In this document: piece after piece, positions 53,754 to 62,618 of the stretch
How positions within the stretch are numbered: the first letter of the stretch is position 1
Layout: every line of letters begins with the position of its first letter
Notes under the pieces: model-generated
What the model was told of the DNA's origin: nothing
The model's database searches: none
What the model saw: only the letters and a program-made list of their open reading frames with translations
NCBI GenBank assembly: GCA_963839175.1
Contig: CAWIUB010000022.1
Span: 1 to 64,000 of the forward strand
Origin: CAWIUB01 sp963839175
Lineage (GTDB): Bacteria > Actinomycetota > Actinomycetes > Mycobacteriales > Jatrophihabitantaceae
Length of the DNA stretch: 64,000 nt
Direction of reading: 5' to 3'
Translations under genes and position numbers: made by a program

Positions 53754-54800
53754 ACACGCGATCACCTGCTCGACACCGAGAGCTACGTCTCGACCGTGCG
53801 CCCGATCGTCGGTGACCCGAGAGTGCGGGCGGACGTGATCGCGGCGGTCGACCAGCAGATCACCAGCCGGTTGAACGTCGCGTTCCCTGGTCAACGGGCG
53901 CTGCTGGCCAACCTGCGCGGCCTCGGCTCGACGTTGCAACTGGCCGTCGACGGGTTCGTCGACAGGGTCGTGACCAAGTTCGTCCGCAGCAGTACGTTCG
54001 CTGATTTGTGGGTGCAGCTCAATCGCGCCGTACACCAGCACTTGTTGTCCCTGTTGACGACGGGCGTGACGACCAACGGCGTGGCCCGGGTCGACGAGCA
54101 GGGCCGGGTGTTCCTCGACCTCGGGGCCGTGGTCGCCCGGGTCAAGCAGCTGCTGATCGCCGCCGGGCTGACCATCGCCAACGCGGTTCCGGCCGTGACG
54201 CTGCTGGTCGAGGTGGCCGCGCTGCACATGTTCCACTCCATGCGCGGCGCCGTGCGGCTGACCACGCGTGCCGCGACCTGGCTGCCGTGGGTGGGCGGTG
54301 GGCTACTGGCCGCGATGCTGCTCGCCCGGCGCCGCCGCCGCGCGCTGGCGACCTGCGCGCTCGGCGTCGTCGCGGGCATGCTCGTGGCCGGGGGAGCGCT
54401 CACGATCAGCCGCAACCGCTATCTGGACGCTGTCCCCACCGGGCCGCTGCGCCGCGACACGGTCCGGGCGGCGTACGACATCGTGTCCGGCTCGCTCAGC
54501 GATCTGATCCGGGTCATCCTGCTCGTGTCCCTCGGCGTCGGGGTGATCGCCTGGCTCGCCGGTACCTTGGAGCTCGCCACCTCGCTGCGCCGCACCGCGC
54601 GCGCCATGCCGGGCGCGGTGATCAATCCCGGCCGCTACGCAGTCGAGCACGCCGCGCAGCTTGGCGTTGGCCGCCGCCGCCGTCGTCCTGGTCTGCTGGA
54701 CGCGCTCGACCCTGACCGTCGTGATCACGGTCGCCAGCGTCACTGCCGGGTGCTGATCCTGCTGCTCGGCGCTGCCGCAGCGCGACGGCGAACGTCCTAG
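53754..54800 (+). pseudogene. Truncated, frameshifted integral membrane protein
   Basis: The frame opens right after a TAG (53751-53753) with TRDHLLDTESYVSTVRPIVG. This is the segment that in full-length actinobacterial homologues follows a first membrane helix, which is missing here. Helices near codons 160-185 and 235-255 follow. At about 54658 the frame breaks: the next phase reads LALAAAAVVLVCWTRSTLTV as a membrane helix. A second break near 54750 leads to VLILLLGAAAARRRTS. So the gene lacks its 5' end and has two indels. A GTG at 53796 would allow a shortened product. Confidence 0.6.
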
Positions 54801-54844
54801 CCCGTTGTACGGTCAGGCGATCTTGATATCTATGATCGGCTGTG

Positions 54845-55005
54845 GAGCCTGTTGCAAAATGGCCGAACGCCGACTGCAGGACCGAGAGTTCGCCGTTGGG
54901 GCGAGGCAGATTTGGTCGGTCGTATCGCATTCGGTCGGCTGCGACGACTTGGGAGCTTCACGCTCAGCAGACGGCCCGGCCGCGCGTCGATTACGCAACA
55001 GGCTC
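54845..55005. mobile_element. MITE-like element, 161 bp
   Basis: GAGCCTGTTGC at 54845-54855 is repeated in inverse at 54995-55005, with partial match for five more bases. Both ends are flanked by TGTG (54841-54844 and 55006-55009), a 4-bp target duplication. There is no coding capacity inside. It lies between convergent genes. Confidence 0.7.
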
Positions 55006-55093
55006 TGTGGCAACACATAGGTATCAAGATTCCACGCTGATCGGCCAGCGACCCAACTACTGCGTAATCTCGCAGACCGCCACCCTCGGAGGT

Positions 55094-57274
55094 TCAGGAA
55101 GCGATCGACTGGCGCAGGATCTGTGCCACGTCGAGCACCTGCACGTCCTCTCGGGCGGACCCGTCGGCCTGCTTGGCGGTGACTGCGTCGGACAGCATCA
55201 CCATGCAGAACGGGCAGGCCGTCGAGATCAGGTCTGGGTCCAGGCCCAGCGCCTCCTCGGTGCGCTCGATGTTGATGCGCTTGCCGATCCGCTCCTCCAT
55301 CCAGAACCGCGCCCCACCGGCACCGCAGCAGAATCCTCTTTCCTTGCAGCGATGCATCTCCTGCGACTTCAACGCCGGAATGGCGCCGAGCACCTCACGG
55401 GGCGGCGTGTATACCTTGTTGTGCCGCCCGAGATAGCACGGGTCGTGGTACGTGACGTTCTTGTCGACCGGCTGAACGGGGGTGAGCCGCCCTTGCTCGA
55501 CCAGCGTGGCGAGCAGCTGGGTGTGGTGCACGACCTGGTAGTGCCCGCCGAGCTGCGGGTACTCGTTGGCAAGGGTGTTGAAGCAGTGCGGGCAGGTGGC
55601 GACGATCTTCAGCGGCGCCGCGCGGGTGATCGACTCGAGCGTCTCGACGTTCTGCATGCCGAGCATCTGGAAGAGGAACTCGTTTCCGAGCCGGCGCGCC
55701 GGGTCGCCGGTGCAGGATTCCGCCGCCCCCAGCACCGCGAACTCGACGCCCGCGACGTGCAGCAGCTCGGCGAAGGCCCGGGTGACCTTCTTCGACCGGT
55801 CCTCGAGCGCGCCGGCACAGCCGACCCAGTACAGGTACTCGACGTCCGCGTCCAGCTTCTGCCCCGGTACTGCCCGGCGTACTTCGAACCCGAGACCGTC
55901 CAGCCAGTCCTCGCGGCTGCGTTCGGCCAGCCCCCACGGGTTGCCCTTGTTCTCCAGGTTGCGCAGCATCACCCCGGCCTCGGACGGGAACGCCGACTCG
56001 ATCAGCACCTGATAGCGGCGCATGTCGACGATATGGTCGATGTGCTCGATGTCGACGGGGCACTGCTCGACGCAGGCGCCGCAGGTTGTGCAGGACCACA
56101 GCACGTCCGGGTCGATGACACCCCCGGAAGCGAGGTCACCGACCAGTGGCCGAACCGCCTGGTCCGGCCCGGAGCCCTCGACACGGGCGAACCCGGATTC
56201 CGGGACGTGCTGCCCGTGCGGCTCGTGGCCCTGCGCGGTTGTGCCTTCAGGGACGGACTGTCCACCGATCAGGTAGGGGGCCTTGGCGAACAAGTGGTCA
56301 CGCAGGTCCATGATGACGAGCTTCGGCGAGAGCGGCTTGCCGGTGTTCCACGCGGGGCACTGCGATTGGCAGCGGCCACACTCCGTGCAGGTGGTGAAGT
56401 CGAGGTAGCCCTTCCAGGTGAAGTCCTCGATTGTGCCCTTTCCGAGCACCGTGTCCTCGGACAGGTTCTCGACGTCGGCGAAGTCGATCGGCTTGCCGTC
56501 CGCGTCCGCAGCGGGCAACAGCTCCCGCATGCCGTCCGGCAGCCGTTTGGTGGTGACGTTGAGGGGCGCTAACGCGATGTGCAGATGCTTGGAGTGCACG
56601 ACGATGATCGTGAAGGCGAAGATCACCGCCATTTGGGCGATGAGGAAGAACGTCTCGACGCCTTGGTTGTGCGCGCCGTCGCCCAGCATCCGGGACACCA
56701 GGTAGGAGGCGAATGGCGCCTTCGACTTCCCGTACGGGAAGTGCCCGGTGTTGTACTGCGCACCCCGATAGAGCAGCAGGGTGACGATGACCAGCGCGAT
56801 CATGCCGAGGATCACCCACGCGGCGCCGGTGTGCGAACCGTAGAAGCGGCTGTCGCGGTGCCTGCGTTGCGGGGCGTTACGCACCCTCAGGATGGCGAAC
56901 GTGATCAACCCGAGCAGCACGGCGACGGCGAAGAAGTCCTCGAGGAAGCCCAGCCACCGGGCGTGGCCGAAGAACGGGAACGCGAAGTCCTGGCTGATCA
57001 CCAGGGCGCCATATGCCTCGACGATCGTGATCGCCAGGACGACGAAGCCCCAGAACGTGAAGAAGTGGGCGAGCCCCGGCACGCCCCACTTCAGCAGCCG
57101 CCGCTGCCCGAATACCTCGACGACTTGCTCCCGAAGCCGCGCCGGCATCTCGTCGGTGCGTCCCGGCGCGGCCCGGCCCGAGCGGATGAGCTTGACCAGC
57201 CAGACGATCCGCCGTCCCGCGATGGCCGCCGTGATCACCAGCATGAGCAGGGCGATGGTCAGCCGCAGCGCCAC
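55094..57274 (-). CDS. Membrane heterodisulfide-reductase-like Fe-S oxidoreductase
   Basis: A 726-residue fusion. Residues 1-260 are a NarI/DsrM-like heme b membrane domain with five or six helices. Residues 290-420 hold a two-cluster ferredoxin domain (TTCTECGRCQSQCP and SCTTCGACVEQCP). The remainder is two CCG domains (cysteine-rich, HdrD type): TCPHCFNTLAN and CCGAGGARFW, then STACPFCMVML. It probably links menaquinol to a cytosolic donor or acceptor; many actinomycetes carry one copy. GTG 57274 follows GAGGAG. Confidence 0.92.
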   Translation of the reverse strand: MALRLTIALLMLVITAAIAGRRIVWLVKLIRSGRAAPGRTDEMPARLREQVVEVFGQRRLLKWGVPGLAHFFTFWGFVVLAITIVEAYGALVISQDFAFPFFGHARWLGFLEDFFAVAVLLGLITFAILRVRNAPQRRHRDSRFYGSHTGAAWVILGMIALVIVTLLLYRGAQYNTGHFPYGKSKAPFASYLVSRMLGDGAHNQGVETFFLIAQMAVIFAFTIIVVHSKHLHIALAPLNVTTKRLPDGMRELLPAADADGKPIDFADVENLSEDTVLGKGTIEDFTWKGYLDFTTCTECGRCQSQCPAWNTGKPLSPKLVIMDLRDHLFAKAPYLIGGQSVPEGTTAQGHEPHGQHVPESGFARVEGSGPDQAVRPLVGDLASGGVIDPDVLWSCTTCGACVEQCPVDIEHIDHIVDMRRYQVLIESAFPSEAGVMLRNLENKGNPWGLAERSREDWLDGLGFEVRRAVPGQKLDADVEYLYWVGCAGALEDRSKKVTRAFAELLHVAGVEFAVLGAAESCTGDPARRLGNEFLFQMLGMQNVETLESITRAAPLKIVATCPHCFNTLANEYPQLGGHYQVVHHTQLLATLVEQGRLTPVQPVDKNVTYHDPCYLGRHNKVYTPPREVLGAIPALKSQEMHRCKERGFCCGAGGARFWMEERIGKRINIERTEEALGLDPDLISTACPFCMVMLSDAVTAKQADGSAREDVQVLDVAQILRQSIAS

Positions 57275-57344
57275 GAGTCGGTCTCCTCACGGGTGAACGA
57301 TGGTCGCGGACAGTGTCCCGCCGATCCGGGCAGCGTACGCCGGG

Positions 57345-58742
57345 CTACCGCTGGGCGGTCAGTGATGTGGACCATCGGTCGAGCAGCTCGACCGCCTGGT
57401 CGAGGTCCGCGGACAGGTCCCGGTCGGCGGTCTCGCTCGGGAGCGACGCCAGCGGCGCGGGAACCGGAAGTCCGCGCATCCGGGTGGCCCGCACGGCCGC
57501 CACGACTTCGCAGGCCAGCACGATGCGGTATCGGTCGACGGCATCGAGGGCCTGCCTCGCGGCGAGCGAGGCGAAGCTCGCGTCTTCCTCGACGCCGCGG
57601 GAGAGCGTCACGGTCTGCACGCCGGTCGGTGCCGTGAGCGCGCGCAGCGAGCCGAGCGCCGACGCCGCCACGTACTCGCAGGACATCACCCCGGACGCGC
57701 CCGCCCGGCCGTCGCCGAGGAACGGCGGGAGCCCGGTGAAGGCCGGTTCGCACAGCATGGACAGCCGGGCCAGGACGAGCTGCGCGGACTGCGCGGCAGC
57801 CGACACGACCGCGTCGAGGGCCTGCCCGAGATAGGCGGCGTGGAAGCCGGCGTGATGCGCGACCCCGCCGTCAGGAAGCAGCAGCGGGTTCTCGCTCGGG
57901 GCATTGGCCATCCGGGTGACGACGTCCTCGGCGTGGGTAAGCGCGTCGAGAAGCGCGCCGTGCACCTGCGGCATCGCACGCAACCCGAACGGATCCTGGA
58001 TGCGCGCCGGCCGCCCGTCGGGTTCGACCAGCGAGCGCACCCACCGGCACACCTGGCGGGCCCCCTCGAACGGGGTCGCCTGCTCGACCACCTCGGCAAA
58101 CGCCTCCGGGTTGCCGTCTACCGCGGTGAACGTCAGCGCCCCGGCGGACACGGTTGCCCGGGCCAGCGTCGTCAGCCGGGTGCAGGCGAGCGCGGCGTCG
58201 CCGACCGCGGCCGCGTTGCTGCTCAGGAACGCCAGCGCATCGTGCGGGCCGAGCGTGATCGGCGAGGTTGGCGTCTCACCGGTCAAGGCCAGCGCAGTGG
58301 TGGCGAGCGCGGATAGATCGCCGGTGCCGATGCTGCCGAACTCGCGCACCTCGGGCAGCGCATCGGCGTTGATCATCCTCACCAGGCCGTCGAGCAGGGC
58401 CGGGCTGGCGCCGCTGCCGCCTGCGGCGAGCTGATTGAGCCGGACGACGAGCATGGCCCGCACCCGCTCGGGGACCCGCAGCGGTCCAGCCGACGTCGCA
58501 TGGCTGCGCGCCAGCGCGACGGCGTGCGCGGCCGGGTTGTCGATCGCGACGTCGCGGTTCGCGCCGACGCCGGTTGTTCGGCCGTAGACGGCCCGTTCGG
58601 TACTGATCCGTTCCGCGAACTCGTGCGACTGCGCCGCACGCGACCGCGCCTCGTCGGCTAGCTCGACGTTCCGCTGCTCGACGGCAACGGAGAGGATGTC
58701 ATCGACGGTGAGCCGCCTGCCGTCGACCCGTATCGGCTGCAC
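57345..58742 (-). CDS. HAL/PAL-fold lyase lacking the MIO-forming Ala-Ser-Gly triad
   Basis: A 465-residue protein of the aromatic amino acid lyase fold. Active-site landmarks are retained: Tyr53 in VYGRTTGVGANRD, the Asn segment LAFLSSNAAAVGD, QDPFGLRAMPQVHGA and SENPLLLPDGG. Where HutH reads GSVGASGDLAPLAH, this reads GSIGTGDLSALA (residues 136-147), one residue short and with no Ala-Ser-Gly, so no MIO prosthetic group can form. Ergothionase is a known MIO-less member that eliminates trimethylamine. It is co-transcribed with the LacI gene 8 bp upstream. Confidence 0.85.
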   Translation of the reverse strand: MQPIRVDGRRLTVDDILSVAVEQRNVELADEARSRAAQSHEFAERISTERAVYGRTTGVGANRDVAIDNPAAHAVALARSHATSAGPLRVPERVRAMLVVRLNQLAAGGSGASPALLDGLVRMINADALPEVREFGSIGTGDLSALATTALALTGETPTSPITLGPHDALAFLSSNAAAVGDAALACTRLTTLARATVSAGALTFTAVDGNPEAFAEVVEQATPFEGARQVCRWVRSLVEPDGRPARIQDPFGLRAMPQVHGALLDALTHAEDVVTRMANAPSENPLLLPDGGVAHHAGFHAAYLGQALDAVVSAAAQSAQLVLARLSMLCEPAFTGLPPFLGDGRAGASGVMSCEYVAASALGSLRALTAPTGVQTVTLSRGVEEDASFASLAARQALDAVDRYRIVLACEVVAAVRATRMRGLPVPAPLASLPSETADRDLSADLDQAVELLDRWSTSLTAQR

Positions 58743-58749
58743 GCTCAGC

Positions 58750-59769
58750 TCATGCCCGGACGATCAGGCTCGGCGCTGCCACCGATCCGCGCGGCCGAGC
58801 AGTAGGCATGAGGACCTTGCGCCGGCTGCGCTTGCCCTCGTCGACCGCGCGGATCGTCCGGTCGACCACCGTCTCCACGAGGACGTCCACCGGCCACCGG
58901 AAGGTCGACAACGGCGGGGTGAGCACCCGCGACACCGGGTGGTCGTCGTAGCCCAGCACCGACACGTCGCCGGGGATCGCCAGGCCGAGTTCCCGCGCCG
59001 CGTCGTAGACGCCGTACGCGATCGAATCGGCCAGGCAGAGGATCGCGGTCGGCCGGTCGGCATCGGTGAGGATGGCCCGGGCAACCGCGCTGGCGCCGTC
59101 CAGATCGTGCGGGGCCGTGCAGAGCGTCGCCTCGATCTGCAGCTCTGGTGCGACGCGCTGCACGACGGCTTCGCCGGGACGATCGGGCGTACTCGTCGCC
59201 AGCGGGGTGAGCACGGTGATCCGGCGATGCCCCGCGTCGGCCAGTTGGCGCAGTGCGTCGGTGACCCCGGCCTCGTTGTCGAAGACGACCTCGGCCGAGG
59301 TGGCGGCACCAGGCAGGCTGTCGCCGATCGAGACCAGCACGGTGCGCTCGGCGATAGCCGTCCAGTGCTCGCCGCGCGGGTCGACCGGCAGCACGATGAG
59401 GGCGTCGACCCGCTGGTCGACGAGCCGTTGCGCCAGCGAGGCCTCGAGTTCCGGGTCGTTGGCGGCATCGACGATCAGCGCCTGGCGCTCGGCCTGCAGC
59501 AGCCCGCGTCCGAGGGCGGCGGCGACGCCCTGCTGCCAGATGTCCTCCAGCGAACCGCACAGCACGCCGACATTGCCGGTGCGGCCCAAGGCCAGGGCTC
59601 GCGCGATCGGGTCGGCCTGGTAGCCGAGGCGGTCGGCGACCTCGCGCACCCGGCGCTGTGTCTCCTCCGGCACTTGCAGCCCGCGCAACGCATAGGACAC
59701 GGCGGCGGACGACAGCCCGGTCTCGTCGGCGATGTCGCGCAGCGTCGGCCGACGCGGGCGCTCGGTCAT
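58750..59769 (-). CDS. LacI family transcriptional regulator
   Basis: A 339-residue repressor. The N-terminal LacI helix-turn-helix and hinge are PTLRDIADETGLSSAAVSYA and EETQRRVREVADRLGYQADP, then IARALALGRTGNVGVL. A periplasmic-binding-protein-like domain follows, with the late ADSIAYGVYDAARELGLAIP and VLGYDDHPVSRVLTPPLSTF. It is divergent from the amidohydrolase gene; two palindromes lie in the gap and a third sits before the ABC operon. Confidence 0.92.
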   Translation of the reverse strand: MTERPRRPTLRDIADETGLSSAAVSYALRGLQVPEETQRRVREVADRLGYQADPIARALALGRTGNVGVLCGSLEDIWQQGVAAALGRGLLQAERQALIVDAANDPELEASLAQRLVDQRVDALIVLPVDPRGEHWTAIAERTVLVSIGDSLPGAATSAEVVFDNEAGVTDALRQLADAGHRRITVLTPLATSTPDRPGEAVVQRVAPELQIEATLCTAPHDLDGASAVARAILTDADRPTAILCLADSIAYGVYDAARELGLAIPGDVSVLGYDDHPVSRVLTPPLSTFRWPVDVLVETVVDRTIRAVDEGKRSRRKVLMPTARPRGSVAAPSLIVRA

Positions 59770-59802
59770 CCGCTCAGCCTAAGGGCGTTGACAACGGCGA
59801 CT

Positions 59803-59842
59803 GTGAAGCGCTTCACTGGAACGTATCAGTGAATCGCTTCAC
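59803..59842. promoter_or_regulatory. Two LacI-type operators in the divergent promoter
   Basis: GTGAAGCGCTTCAC (59803-59816) is a perfect 14-bp palindrome with the central CG typical of LacI-family sites. GTGAATCGCTTCAC (59829-59842) differs by one base and lies 26 bp on, 13 bp from the amidohydrolase ATG. Confidence 0.88.
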
Positions 59843-59854
59843 CGAGGAGCCGGC

Positions 59855-60766
59855 ATGGCCGCTGCGAGTGGATGGATCGATGTCCACCAGCACCTGTGGC
59901 CGGTCGAGTTCGTCGACGAGTTGCGAGCGCGCTCGGTCCCGCCGTACCTGGACGGGTGGACGCTGCACCTGGCCGGCGAGCCGCCGTACGACATCACTCC
60001 GGCCGACCACGATGTGCGGCGGCGGCTGGCCATGGACGCCGACTGCGCGCGGATCCTCGTCTCGGTGTCCAGCCCACTGGGCATCGAGCTGCTCGATCCG
60101 GTACATGCAGCACCGTTGCTCGGGGCATGGCATCACGGTGCGCTGCAGCTGCCCAAGCCGTTCAGTGGATGGGCCTCGATCTGCCACGTCGAGCCGGACC
60201 TGGGCGAGCTGGAAACCCTGTTGGACAAAGGGTTCGTCGGCGTGCAAGTCCCGGCGACCCTGCTGGCGACGCCAGCCGGCGTCGAGCGGCTGGCGCCGAC
60301 GCTGCGCGTCTGCGAACGGGCGGACCGTGCCGTGCTTGTGCATCCCGGTCCCGCGCCGGCACGCCACACCACGCAGACGCTGCCCAGCTGGTGGGCCCCG
60401 GTCGTCGATTACCCGTCCCAGCTGCAGGCCGCCTGGTGGGCATGGCAGGCGGCCGGGCGTGCCCTGTTGCCGGCGCTGCGAATCTGCTTCGCCGCCGGCG
60501 CCGGCCTCGCGCCGGTTCACCATGAGCGGTACGCGTCACGCACCCGTCGACGGGCGCCGTCGGTGGATCCGCTCACCTTCGTCGAGACGTCGTCGTACGG
60601 TCCGCGCGGCGTTGACGCGCTGATCCGGGTGCTCGGCATCGACATGATCGTGCACGGCACTGACCGGCCCTACGCCGGGCCAATCGAACTCAACCTGGGC
60701 GCCGCCGCGGCGCACGCGGTCCGCGTCGTCAACCCCTCGCGACTGCTCGAAGGAGATCGGCCATGA
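59855..60766 (+). CDS. Amidohydrolase family protein (TIM barrel)
   Basis: A 303-residue metal-dependent hydrolase or decarboxylase of the amidohydrolase-2 group. It begins SGWIDVHQHLWPVEFVDEL with the HxH metal pair (H11, H13), followed by a His in RAVLVHPGPAPARH and the terminal Asp in MIVHGTDRPYAG. A GAGGAG site precedes the ATG. Its end overlaps the cupin gene ATG (ATGA). Substrate unknown; the LacI operators place it in the MIO-less lyase pathway. Confidence 0.83.
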   Translation: MAAASGWIDVHQHLWPVEFVDELRARSVPPYLDGWTLHLAGEPPYDITPADHDVRRRLAMDADCARILVSVSSPLGIELLDPVHAAPLLGAWHHGALQLPKPFSGWASICHVEPDLGELETLLDKGFVGVQVPATLLATPAGVERLAPTLRVCERADRAVLVHPGPAPARHTTQTLPSWWAPVVDYPSQLQAAWWAWQAAGRALLPALRICFAAGAGLAPVHHERYASRTRRRAPSVDPLTFVETSSYGPRGVDALIRVLGIDMIVHGTDRPYAGPIELNLGAAAAHAVRVVNPSRLLEGDRP

Positions 60767-61287
60767 CCACCCACCTCGCCAACTCGGCCGCAGCCTTCGA
60801 CTCCCTCCCGGGCCGAGACTTGGACGAGCGCGAGTTGCGCGCCCTCGTCTCGTCCATCGCGGCAAGGCCGGAAACCTGGCAGAAGCACGTCGCTTTCAGC
60901 GACGACGAGCGGCACTACGTCGAGCTGCACCGGGACACCCACGTCGACGTGTGGCTGCTGTGCTGGACGCCTCGCAACGACACCGGCTGGCACGACCACG
61001 ACATCTCCTGCGGTGCGGTCACCGTCGTGGACGGATGCCTGACCGAGCACCGGCTCGCGGTAGGGGCGCCCAGCGCGGCGGTCGACGTGGCAGCCGGTCA
61101 GGCATTCAGTTTCGGCCCGGACCACATTCATCGGCTCACCGGACGTGCCGTCGGCAGTGTGTCGATCCACGCCTACTCGCCGCCGCTGTGGCGGATGGGC
61201 CAGTATGCGGTCAGCAGCACCGGCGTACTGCGGCGCAATTCGGTCTCCTACGCCGAGGAGCTGCGCCCGCTGGACGACTTCGCCTGA
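60763..61287 (+). CDS. Cysteine dioxygenase-like cupin protein
   Basis: A 174-residue cupin of the cysteine dioxygenase group. The iron ligands are H77 and H79 in TGWHDHDISCGAVTVV, with H121 or H123 in FGPDHIHRLTG. Members oxidise thiols such as cysteine or 3-mercaptopropionate to sulfinates. Presence beside a MIO-less HAL-fold lyase suggests a sulfur-containing substrate. The stop codon TGA lies inside the third LacI operator. Confidence 0.85.
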   Translation: MTTHLANSAAAFDSLPGRDLDERELRALVSSIAARPETWQKHVAFSDDERHYVELHRDTHVDVWLLCWTPRNDTGWHDHDISCGAVTVVDGCLTEHRLAVGAPSAAVDVAAGQAFSFGPDHIHRLTGRAVGSVSIHAYSPPLWRMGQYAVSSTGVLRRNSVSYAEELRPLDDFA

Positions 61288-61297
61288 AGCGATTCAC
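61284..61297. promoter_or_regulatory. Third LacI-type operator, before the ABC importer operon
   Basis: CTGAAGCGATTCAC matches the palindrome at 59829 read from the opposite strand at 13 of 14 positions. It overlaps the cupin stop codon and lies 142 bp before the ATPase ATG, placing the importer in the same regulon. Confidence 0.8.
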
Positions 61298-61438
61298 CGT
61301 TCTAACGGTCGGATTACAGCCTGCGGTGCAGGTGCGTGTTGTCGGTCGTCTGTGCAACGCTTGACGTTCGCAAGGTGATCGCCCGTGCCGCTGAGGCGTC
61401 GGCGGCTCGTGTCCCGGACGGAAGGCCGTCAGTCCACG

Positions 61439-62584
61439 ATGATCCGGTTCGACTCGGTCACCAAGCGGTATCCGGACGGCACGGTCGCCGTCGACGAACT
61501 CAGCTTCGAGGCACCGTCCGGCCAGATCACCGTGCTCGTCGGCCCGTCCGGGTGCGGCAAGACGACCAGTCTCCGCATGATCAACCGGATGATCGAGCCG
61601 ACCAGCGGCCGGATCTGGCTCGACGACCGCGACACGTCGACCGTCGCGCCGGCCCAGCTGCGTCGTGGGATCGGGTACGTCATCCAGCACGCCGGGCTGT
61701 TCCCGCATCGCACCATCGTCGACAACATCGCGACCGTTCCGTTGCTGCTCGGCCAGAAGAAGCGCGCGGCGCGCCAGCGCGCGATGCAGCTGCTGGACCA
61801 GGTTGGCCTACCAGCGAACTTCGCCAAGCGGTATCCGGCCCAGCTCTCCGGTGGCCAGCAGCAGCGGGTTGGCGTCGCGCGAGCTTTGGCTGCCGATCCG
61901 CCCGTCATGCTGATGGACGAGCCGTTCAGCGCCGTCGACCCGGTCGTCCGCGCCCAGCTGCAGGACGAATTCCTGCGGCTGCAGGGCGAGCTGGGCAAGA
62001 CCACCGTGTTCGTGACGCATGACATCGACGAGGCGATCAAACTCGGTGACCAGGTGGCGGTGATGCGCGTCGGCGGCAAGCTCGCGCAGCTGGCGACGCC
62101 CGCCGAGCTGTTGTCGAAGCCTGCCGATGCGTTCGTGGCCGGTTTCGTGGGTCGCGACCGCGGCTACCGCGCGCTGGGCTTCGCGGTGGCCGGCCACCTG
62201 CCGGTCTCTGCCGAGCCGGCGGTGCCGCTCGGCGCCGAGCTGAGCACGGTGAAAGACCTCGCCCACGACGGGTGGGTGCTGGTTGTCGACGACCAGAAAC
62301 GACCGCAGGGCTGGCTCGCGCTCACCGGGGTCGCGGACGGCGCGTTGCGCGGGCCGGTGACCCCGGACCTGCTCAACCTTGGTGGCACCTTGGCGACCTC
62401 CGACGGGACGCTGCGCGCCGCTCTGGATGCCGCGCTCTCCTCGCCCAGCGGTCGGGGGGTTGTCGTCGACGACGACGGCGGGCTGCTGGGCACGGTCACC
62501 GCGGCGCAGGTGCTCGCCCGGATCGAGGAGCACGCTGCAACGGCGCGACATGCGCCGGCCGAACTGGTCACGGAGTCCCGATGA
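61439..62584 (+). CDS. Quaternary amine (OpuC/ProV-type) ABC transporter ATP-binding protein
   Basis: A 381-residue ATPase with Walker A GPSGCGKTTSLRMINRMIEP, of which the MINRMIEP is characteristic of the betaine/choline/carnitine group. The signature is AQLSGGQQQRVGVARAL, Walker B VMLMDEPFSAVDP, and switch His VTHDIDEA. The C-terminal 120 residues (VLVVDDQKRPQGWLALTGVA, GRGVVVDDDGGLLGTVTAAQ) form a CBS-like pair used for ionic-strength or nucleotide control. The stop overlaps a ten-codon linker frame before the permease gene. Confidence 0.92.
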   Translation: MIRFDSVTKRYPDGTVAVDELSFEAPSGQITVLVGPSGCGKTTSLRMINRMIEPTSGRIWLDDRDTSTVAPAQLRRGIGYVIQHAGLFPHRTIVDNIATVPLLLGQKKRAARQRAMQLLDQVGLPANFAKRYPAQLSGGQQQRVGVARALAADPPVMLMDEPFSAVDPVVRAQLQDEFLRLQGELGKTTVFVTHDIDEAIKLGDQVAVMRVGGKLAQLATPAELLSKPADAFVAGFVGRDRGYRALGFAVAGHLPVSAEPAVPLGAELSTVKDLAHDGWVLVVDDQKRPQGWLALTGVADGALRGPVTPDLLNLGGTLATSDGTLRAALDAALSSPSGRGVVVDDDGGLLGTVTAAQVLARIEEHAATARHAPAELVTESR

Positions 62585-62618
62585 GCGCTTGCGCGAAGAA
62601 GGTCAGCCAATGAGTCTG
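62581..62618 (+). repeat. Gene-junction linker repeat, copy 2, with 10-codon coupling frame
   Basis: ATGAGCGCTTGCGCGAAGAA, then GGTCAGCCAATGAGTCTG. Its ATG overlaps the ATPase stop and its TGA (62611-62613) overlaps the permease ATG, giving MSACAKKVSQ. It parallels 32475-32511. Confidence 0.6.
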
